A DNA stretch of 9,132 bases from Candidatus Babelota bacterium. Lineage in GTDB: Bacteria > Babelota > Babeliae > Babelales > JAUPTZ01. The notes below the pieces were generated by a model that saw only the letters and a program-made list of their open reading frames with translations, did not search any database and had not been told where the DNA came from. The stretch spans positions 1-9,132 of the forward strand of contig JAUPVI010000031.1 in assembly GCA_030917105.1 (NCBI GenBank), read 5' to 3'. This document shows positions 7,208 through 9,132 of the stretch, one piece after another. A program made the position numbers and the translations under genes. Numbering within the stretch: position 1 is the stretch's first letter; every line of letters starts with the position of its first letter.

Positions 7208-8251
7208 TCAGCAATCTGCATAGGTAAACGTACCAGCTGTAATACCAATCGTCGCGGCTGGACGAACTACAATAGTTAAATTATTCGCCGAGCTCGAGCC
7301 ATCACCAACATTAATCCCCGCACTATTTGGTTGAATATATGATTTATGATCCACAATCATCATTCCTTTTGTAAGCACTAACGGCGTGCTACCGGTATTA
7401 TACCCTTGAAAAGTAGCACCAATAAGAACAAGGCGTGAGCTATTATCCGTCATGATAAAATTTGTAGTCCCGCTATTATTGTGATAGTAGGTAATACCAT
7501 CAAGCAACGTCAAACATGAACTGCTTGAGATAGTAAAATTAGCAGTCGAAGTATTAATAAATGATGTCCCATTAATGCCAAGAAGCACTGTTTTACCCTT
7601 AATTACCATAATGCCAGTTGCCCAGGTACAATCATTTGCCAGTCCAACGGTAACATTCTCAAGCACGAGAGTACTTGTATTCGACCCTACAGTAAAAGGA
7701 GAGGTCGCTGTTGTAGTCAAAGCCAATCTCATATTCTTAAGCGTTAATGTCGCACCCGCAGCAATGGCAATACTATTGCTCGTGCCAATGGTAAACATGT
7801 GCCCTCGTCCATCGATAATCAAATTACTTGCTACGTTTAACGTTTGTGTCGTGCCGCTATAACTGAGGTCATTTGAAAGAAAGATACTCTTTCCTCCGGC
7901 ATCAATAGTTGCTGAAGCACTAGTGCCACTACTATCAGTCAATGTCGCATCACTCGCCAAATAAAGATCGCGCGCTAGCGTCAAAGTTCCCCCATTCAAA
8001 TCTATCTGACCATTCACCGGAAGCACAATATCAACAGAAAATGTCCCGGCATTCGGCAGCTGAAACCCATTCTGAAACCACACAAGTCCTTTAGCATCAT
8101 TAGTGTCAGCTGGTGTTACCTGAGTAGCCTGCATAGAGAGCGTTGACGTTCCGTCATACGTTATAGCTACCAAGAGCCCGTTCATAAAGATTACCGCGCA
8201 AAAAAAAGCGCTCCGCAAAAATAGATGTCTCATATATATGGTTCCATTCAT
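7208..8251 (-). CDS. Beta-helix protein 1, exported solenoid (347 aa)
   Basis: Three in-frame starts exist. I choose ATG 8251, whose first base overlaps the TAA of barrel A as TAATG, a typical translational coupling junction. ATG 8233 (MRHLFLRSAFF..., GGA nine bases upstream) is almost as good, and either gives a signal peptide ending near NGLLVA. The longer reading from 8305 is unlikely. The mature N-terminus (ITYDGTSTLSMQ) differs from beta-helix proteins 2 and 3. The middle has solenoid strands with NLIIDGRGHMF followed by LTLKNMRL, matching NTIIDGGGF / LTLRNIVL in protein 2. The last 118 or so residues (nt 7570-7217) form the same C-terminal domain as in protein 2. The final residue is Cys. 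No enzyme signature was seen. The gene is presumably cotranscribed with barrel A and possibly with beta-helix gene 2. Confidence 0.8.
   Translation of the reverse strand: MNGTIYMRHLFLRSAFFCAVIFMNGLLVAITYDGTSTLSMQATQVTPADTNDAKGLVWFQNGFQLPNAGTFSVDIVLPVNGQIDLNGGTLTLARDLYLASDATLTDSSGTSASATIDAGGKSIFLSNDLSYSGTTQTLNVASNLIIDGRGHMFTIGTSNSIAIAAGATLTLKNMRLALTTTATSPFTVGSNTSTLVLENVTVGLANDCTWATGIMVIKGKTVLLGINGTSFINTSTANFTISSSSCLTLLDGITYYHNNSGTTNFIMTDNSSRLVLIGATFQGYNTGSTPLVLTKGMMIVDHKSYIQPNSAGINVGDGSSSANNLTIVVRPAATIGITAGTFTYADC
7217..7570 (-). repeat. Shared C-terminal domain, copy in beta-helix protein 1
   Basis: This is the partner of the copy at 4239-4592, running from GTSFINTST to TFTYA. The least conserved stretch is residues 12-19 of the domain (TKNGR in protein 2, SSSSC here). 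The pattern of synonymous differences indicates an old duplication under purifying selection rather than a recent copy. Confidence 0.9.
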
Positions 8252-9132
8252 TAGAATGATGCACTTATAAATAGATTTGCTTTCACCTCGACCGGCACTG
8301 AACAACCAGCTACCACTCCTTCAAATCCTGCACGCACTAACAGCGACGACGTTGGCTGATAGGCTAAAGAAGCACCAAGACTATGCGCTACGCGCCCTGC
8401 TGAAGACACTAACGCCGTGGTATACCAAACAGATGGTAATAAGCCATCTCCAAACTGGTCCGGCTCACGAAGACGTACATGGTAATATAAATCAAGCTGT
8501 GCTAGCGGCGAAATGGAAGGATGAATAATGCTCCCTGCTTGAAAATCAAACACAAATCCAGGACGAACCTTTGCAGTAGTCGTCTGCCCTGCAAAATCAG
8601 GTAATGTCGTTTCTGGTGTAGAGAAGGTAGCAACAGGAAAAAAAGACAACTCCCCTCCAAAAACTTCTGTTTCAGGAAGTGCAGTTGCCGCCGTAACCGT
8701 TACCAGTCGAGGCACTCGGCAATTAATTGCCGAAGAAAAGTAGACTTGGCCACTTGCCGTAACATATGGCGATCCAAAAACCGTCATTTTCCCAATAATT
8801 CCGGTACTAATTCGTGCACTTAAACACCCAAGGCTTTCCGGAATAAGAGGATAAAAATATGCCGTTTCAATAGTTTTTTCACTTGGGATCAAAAGCTCAG
8901 CACTCCACGACCAACGCTCAACTCCCAATGGAGCAGCATGCATTGCGGCTAAAACAGATATATCTCCGAAAGAGGAATGCGTCAGCCGCTCACGATATAT
9001 CATATTTTTTTGTGCTATGACATCTTTGATCATTGCCGCAACAGAAACCCCATAAAAACCACGGAATTGTGCATTGCGTAGTGGCTCATCATCAGTTGCG
9101 GTTCGCAAAAGACTGCGCACTGAACTACTAAG
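8251..9132 (-). CDS. Barrel A: outer-membrane beta-barrel protein, 5'-truncated by window edge
   Basis: The frame is open to the window edge, with 293 visible residues ending in ANLFISASF. The GTG at 9120 is simply an internal valine codon; the true start and signal peptide lie outside. Amphipathic strands alternate with loops throughout, and the terminal Phe fits BAM insertion. It aligns with barrel B from about barrel B residue 214: SSSV/NSSV, GFY, FGDI/VGDI, a strand with GSII/GNVI, and the C-terminal AGF/GGL...AG..V region. The alignment implies that about 210-220 residues are missing upstream, for a full length near 510. The stop TAA shares its last A with the ATG of beta-helix gene 1 (TAATG), so translation is probably coupled. 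No POTRA, plug or peptidoglycan-binding domain is visible. Its function is unknown; candidates are a porin-like or translocator barrel. Confidence 0.8.
   Translation of the reverse strand, partial: LSSSVRSLLRTATDDEPLRNAQFRGFYGVSVAAMIKDVIAQKNMIYRERLTHSSFGDISVLAAMHAAPLGVERWSWSAELLIPSEKTIETAYFYPLIPESLGCLSARISTGIIGKMTVFGSPYVTASGQVYFSSAINCRVPRLVTVTAATALPETEVFGGELSFFPVATFSTPETTLPDFAGQTTTAKVRPGFVFDFQAGSIIHPSISPLAQLDLYYHVRLREPDQFGDGLLPSVWYTTALVSSAGRVAHSLGASLAYQPTSSLLVRAGFEGVVAGCSVPVEVKANLFISASF

Noticed and set aside
2709..8251. Chlamydial Pmp-type autotransporters
   Set aside because: The solenoids resemble Pmp passengers in fold class, but I see no regular FxxN / GGAI repeat signature, and no barrel is fused at the C-terminus.

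Overview
The window looks like an accessory, surface-protein region from a bacterium with an outer membrane. Two features suggest a host-associated lineage: a 5'-truncated ankyrin-repeat protein at the left, and a long minus-strand block of exported beta-helix and outer-membrane beta-barrel proteins. The style (ankyrin proteins, paralogous barrels, Ser/Thr/Gly/Asn-rich solenoids, moderate A+T) fits Candidatus Dependentiae (TM6/Babeliae). That assignment rests on overall impression, not on a marker gene. No rRNA, tRNA, CRISPR array, transposase or phage gene was seen.

Layout. Positions 1-837 (+) hold the C-terminal part of an ankyrin-repeat protein. It is followed by a very small two-frame locus (859-1087, +) that encodes either a 24-aa peptide plus a 49-aa membrane protein, or one 75-aa protein if an A9 tract slips. 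A near-perfect hairpin (1092-1125) separates this rightward unit from the leftward genes and probably terminates both. The rest reads on the minus strand, in transcription order: barrel A (9132-8251, start beyond the window), beta-helix protein 1 (8251-7208), beta-helix protein 2 (7073-4224), a terminator-like 16-bp hairpin (4151-4190), an intergenic stretch with a possible decayed gene fragment and a candidate promoter, beta-helix protein 3 (3911-2709), and barrel B (2679-1147).

How the genes may work together. All three beta-helix proteins have signal peptides and the short-strand, G/N-rich repeats of right-handed parallel beta-helices. Barrel B ends in a terminal aromatic residue (RF) and barrel A in SF, as expected of BAM-inserted barrels, and the two are alignable paralogues. 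Barrel A overlaps beta-helix gene 1 by one base (TAATG). Beta-helix gene 3 precedes barrel B by 29 bp. Solenoid and barrel genes are therefore paired at both ends of the cluster. This resembles a two-partner or split-autotransporter arrangement, although neither barrel has features that identify it as a TpsB/FhaC or classical autotransporter translocator. Beta-helix proteins 1 and 2 share a C-terminal domain of about 118 residues (90 identities, ungapped, by hand count). A sampled stretch of its DNA differs only at synonymous sites, which suggests selection for protein function.
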